A stretch of 64,000 nt of DNA, taken from Aptenodytes patagonicus. Lineage: Eukaryota; Chordata; Aves; Sphenisciformes; Spheniscidae. The notes under the pieces are model-generated. The model was not told the origin of the DNA. It did no database searches and saw only the letters and a program-made list of their open reading frames with translations. How positions within the stretch are numbered: position 1 is the stretch's first letter; each line of letters opens with the position of its first letter. Shown here piece after piece: positions 63,201 through 64,000 of this stretch. Position numbers and translations under genes: made by a program. Location of the stretch: assembly GCF_965638725.1 (NCBI RefSeq), contig NC_134971.1:253001-317000 (forward strand), given 5' to 3'.

Positions 63201-64000
63201 AAGTACAAAAGGATACGTCACCATGCAGAATAAGGCAATACAACATCAGTATAAAGTGCTCACATTGATTGCTGCTTTATACATTCTGTGCCTGTGATTA
63301 AGTGGTCTCAAACCGAAATCATTTCAACTTCTACCTTGGTCTACTTTATAGTGTATATTGGAATAGTCACATCTCAGCGCTGTTCTTGCCAAGAGAGTTC
63401 AATAATACGCTAGCCTTCCTTCTACGGAAAGCAAGCCTAAGGAACAAGACAAAGTTTTTCACGATTGCACAATTATTACTAAAAGTGAAATTTCAGAAGA
63501 ATTATACTTTATTAAAACTCCATATTTGTATAAAACACTTATGAGATCTCGCTATAATCTCCAGTATCAACACTTATAGATGGACTGAAAAATTATTAGG
63601 AAAATATTAATTTTTATTATTTCAACACTGTTGTTCAAAAAAGTACATGATTTATCAGTTTAAAACCCCAGATATACCCAAAATGTTGTCAATTACAAGT
63701 TACTAACATTTTCCCCAAATCTTGTTGGCTCAAGTTGTGGTAAGGTTTTATAGTTCCATCTTAATGGAATAATTCTTCATAAACCTCAATTTCTTGCTCA
63801 TCCTCACACATTGACAGTTAAGGTTTTAAAGCTTTAAGTGTCTCTTCATCCAGTACTCTAATTGCAAGAAAAAAAAGGCATAACAAACTTCTAAAAATCA
63901 ACCGAGTGACTCGTCACGAAGGCTCCTACTTGCAGTTCTCTCTGAACAGTACCAGACACACAAACTTAGAAGTCACTGCCAGCACTCTTGAGGGACTCTA
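36220..64000 (-). CDS. KMT2A: KMT2A (MLL1) histone H3K4 methyltransferase, 3' part of gene
   Basis: KMT2A writes H3K4 methylation at HOX and other promoters with WDR5, RBBP5, ASH2L and DPY30. Twenty-seven coding exons are visible, 5' to 3': 63196-63083, 61876-61730, 61448-61353, 60533-60413, 59604-59491, 58576-58392, 57817-57644, 56831-56721, 56472-56399, 55876-55683, 55289-55183, 55038-54901, 53668-53510, 53220-53103, 53017-52939, 52686-52526, 51724-51539, 50874-46563, 45186-45106, 44575-44511, 44122-43952, 43299-43225, 42917-42743, 42338-42231, 41796-41713, 41326-41197, 40802-40527. They total 7,755 nt with consistent phase (2,584 aa), close to the same part of human KMT2A. The order is PHD1-3, bromodomain, HCF-1 motif, ePHD, FYRN, Taspase1 sites, transactivation domain, FYRC, Win motif, SET, post-SET. 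AT-hooks and the CXXC domain lie beyond the right edge. Confidence 0.98.
36237..36242 (-). terminator. KMT2A: KMT2A distal polyadenylation signal
   Basis: AATAAA on the minus strand, with another AATAAA-like site about 100 bp upstream near 36340. Cleavage is expected around 36220. Confidence 0.75.
38974..38981 (-). promoter_or_regulatory. KMT2A: Candidate Pumilio site in KMT2A 3'UTR
   Basis: TGTAAATA on the transcribed (minus) strand in an AU-rich part of the 3'UTR. It matches the UGUAnAUA Pumilio consensus. A near match (TGTATATT) lies about 10 bases further 3'. Confidence 0.45.
40527..42338 (-). CDS. KMT2A: KMT2A SET and post-SET exons
   Basis: Exons 42338-42231 ([20 protein letters not shown]), 41796-41713 ([20 protein letters not shown]), 41326-41197 ([20 protein letters not shown]) and 40802-40527 ([20 protein letters not shown] to the end). 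SET motifs are intact: HGRGLF, the NHSCEPNC cofactor-pseudoknot motif and [10 protein letters not shown]. The post-SET zinc ligands CNCGAKKC precede the terminal RKFLN. TAG is at 40529-40527. Nothing suggests loss of catalysis. Confidence 0.97.
42743..45186 (-). CDS. KMT2A: KMT2A FYRC-region exons
   Basis: Exons 45186-45106, 44575-44511, 44122-43952, 43299-43225 and 42917-42743. The first two encode a variable Gln/Ser-rich linker. Then come [40 protein letters not shown], and [20 protein letters not shown] with [20 protein letters not shown], the F/Y-rich C-terminal domain. The last exon ends in the Win motif [10 protein letters not shown] and, to keep phase, must use a GC donor (GAG|GCAAGT). 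Confidence 0.94.
46563..50874 (-). CDS. KMT2A: KMT2A giant exon: Taspase1 sites and transactivation domain
   Basis: This 4,312-nt exon is one uninterrupted frame of about 1,436 codons, like the very large exon of mammalian KMT2A. It contains [20 protein letters not shown], a basic [11 protein letters not shown] segment and then cleavage site 1, VDGADD (49375-49358). Cleavage site 2, LDGVDD, is at 49219-49202. The acidic activator SDIMDFVLK (48829-48803) is the core that binds the CBP/p300 KIX domain. Further on are a Ser/Thr/Pro/Gln-rich region and the basic [20 protein letters not shown] end. The donor is GTAAGA at 46562-46557. Confidence 0.97.
49202..49375 (-). other. KMT2A: Taspase1 cleavage sites CS1 and CS2 of KMT2A
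   Basis: Two Q-x-D/G-x-D-D sites are visible: QVD|GADD (CS1) and QLD|GVDD (CS2), separated by the [20 protein letters not shown] linker region. Taspase1 cleavage after the Asp gives the N- and C-terminal fragments, which stay joined through FYRN-FYRC. Both sites match the human residues exactly. Confidence 0.95.
52526..55289 (-). CDS. KMT2A: KMT2A extended PHD and FYRN exons
   Basis: Exons 55289-55183 ([16 protein letters not shown]), 55038-54901 ([20 protein letters not shown]), 53668-53510 ([20 protein letters not shown]) form the C2HC pre-PHD plus PHD4. Exons 53220-53103 ([20 protein letters not shown]), 53017-52939 ([20 protein letters not shown]) and 52686-52526 ([20 protein letters not shown]) form the F/Y-rich N-terminal domain that later pairs with FYRC. 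The acceptor of the 55289 exon is an A-rich TAAAAG. Confidence 0.95.
54759..54784. repeat. (CAAA)n microsatellite
   Basis: AAAACAAACAAACAAACAAA-type repeat in the KMT2A intron downstream of the exon ending at 54901. Similar short CAAA runs occur near 36470-36495 and 51477-51494. Confidence 0.85.
55683..57817 (-). CDS. KMT2A: KMT2A bromodomain exons and HCF-1 binding motif
   Basis: Exons 57817-57644, 56831-56721, 56472-56399 and 55876-55683. They encode [18 protein letters not shown], then [40 protein letters not shown] (bromodomain with an insert, as in human) and then [23 protein letters not shown] (positions 55836-55825) is the D/E-H-x-Y HCF-1 binding motif. The last exon's acceptor is a CAGCAG tandem at 55882-55877/55876-55874, allowing either N-S-G-M or N-G-M. 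Confidence 0.95.
58392..63196 (-). CDS. KMT2A: KMT2A exons for PHD fingers 1-3
   Basis: Six exons: 63196-63083, 61876-61730, 61448-61353, 60533-60413, 59604-59491, 58576-58392. They encode [20 protein letters not shown] (PHD1), [15 protein letters not shown] plus [18 protein letters not shown] (PHD2), [20 protein letters not shown], and [20 protein letters not shown] with [16 protein letters not shown] (PHD3). In the family PHD2 has E3 ligase activity and PHD3 reads H3K4me3 or binds CYP33. The zinc-ligand Cys/His pattern is intact. In human this exon group lies in the leukaemia breakpoint cluster region. Confidence 0.97.
58663..59221 (+). mobile_element. Solo LTR of an avian endogenous retrovirus
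   Basis: A 559-bp fossil LTR running from TGTCCTGGTTT to AAACCACGACA. These form imperfect terminal inverted repeats with the canonical TG...CA ends. It contains a TTA-rich stretch near 59048-59090. The flanks GCTGT (left) and ACTGT (right) agree in four of five bases, consistent with a short target-site duplication. No internal retroviral region or second LTR is present, so it is a recombined solo LTR. The start sequence is one I recall as common in bird genomes (ERVL- or ERVK-like; subfamily not assigned). It lies in the KMT2A intron 58577-59490, antisense to the gene. Age is uncertain; the readable duplication suggests it is not among the oldest copies. Confidence 0.85.
61877..63082. other. 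KMT2A intron, no recognised feature
   Basis: About 1.2 kb between the first two visible KMT2A exons. Apart from the ATTT repeat I recognise no exon, RNA gene or repeat family. Faint old repeats may be present but cannot be identified by eye. Confidence 0.5.
63001..63029. repeat. (ATTT)n microsatellite
   Basis: About six to seven copies of ATTT in a KMT2A intron about 50 bp from the 63083 donor, on the intronic side. Confidence 0.9.
63197..64000. other. KMT2A intron cut by right window edge
   Basis: AT-rich intron upstream of the exon at 63196. The next family exon (human ...ADGVHRIRVDFK) was looked for on the minus strand and not found, so it lies beyond 64000. Confidence 0.55.

Noticed and set aside
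63820-63895. Possible exon on the minus strand after TTGCAATTAG
   Set aside because: Translation does not match any KMT2A segment and quickly meets a stop. The real upstream exon should end in a RIRVDFK-like sequence.
1-64000. tRNA, rRNA, CRISPR, bacterial operon or mobile toxin systems
   Set aside because: None seen. The window is ordinary vertebrate gene-rich DNA with spliced genes.

Overview
The window is vertebrate nuclear DNA, most likely from a bird. It holds six recognisable host genes in the order PHLDB1 - ARCN1 - IFT46 - TMEM25 - TTC36 - KMT2A. This is the order known from human 11q23.3 and from the avian microchromosome carrying KMT2A, read in the opposite direction. Support for a bird comes from compact introns, very GC-rich DNA over the first 18 kb and at 26.4-27.7 kb, and a solo LTR with a TGTCCTGGTTTCAGCTGGGA-type start that I recall as a common avian element. 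I cannot name the species. I saw no bacterial, plasmid or CRISPR features.

Layout. 1-17.4 kb: the 5' two thirds of PHLDB1 (minus strand), with 12 coding exons; the gene runs off the left edge. 17.5-26.9 kb: complete ARCN1 (delta-COP, minus strand), 10 coding exons, 510 aa. 26.84-27.08 kb: a CpG-rich bidirectional promoter. 27.08-31.8 kb: complete IFT46 (plus strand), 11 coding exons, 379 aa from the first ATG. 31.9-34.3 kb: complete TMEM25 (minus strand), 367 aa, tail-to-tail with IFT46. 34.6-35.8 kb: complete TTC36 (minus strand), three exons, 189 aa. 36.2-64 kb: the 3' two thirds of KMT2A/MLL1 (minus strand), 27 coding exons and about 2,584 codons, from just upstream of PHD finger 1 to the SET domain, plus a 4.3 kb 3'UTR. 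The gene runs off the right edge.

Exon borders were set by matching translated segments to the known families, then requiring splice sites and codon phase to agree. Phase closes across every gene, and the predicted lengths match the families (ARCN1 510 versus 511 in human, TMEM25 367 versus 366, TTC36 189 versus 189).

The genes are functionally unrelated (cortical PIP3/microtubule scaffold, COPI coat, intraflagellar transport, Ig-type membrane protein, HSP70 co-chaperone, H3K4 methyltransferase). Their adjacency is old synteny, not an operon. The points most worth a second look are a GC-AG intron that splits the WDR5-binding Win motif of KMT2A, an antisense solo LTR in the KMT2A PHD-exon region, a long GC-rich N-terminal exon in IFT46 with triple tandem acceptors on a later exon, a CpG-rich patch inside the KMT2A 3'UTR, and a possible second PHLDB1 promoter downstream of its FHA exons. 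I found no wholly new biological system.
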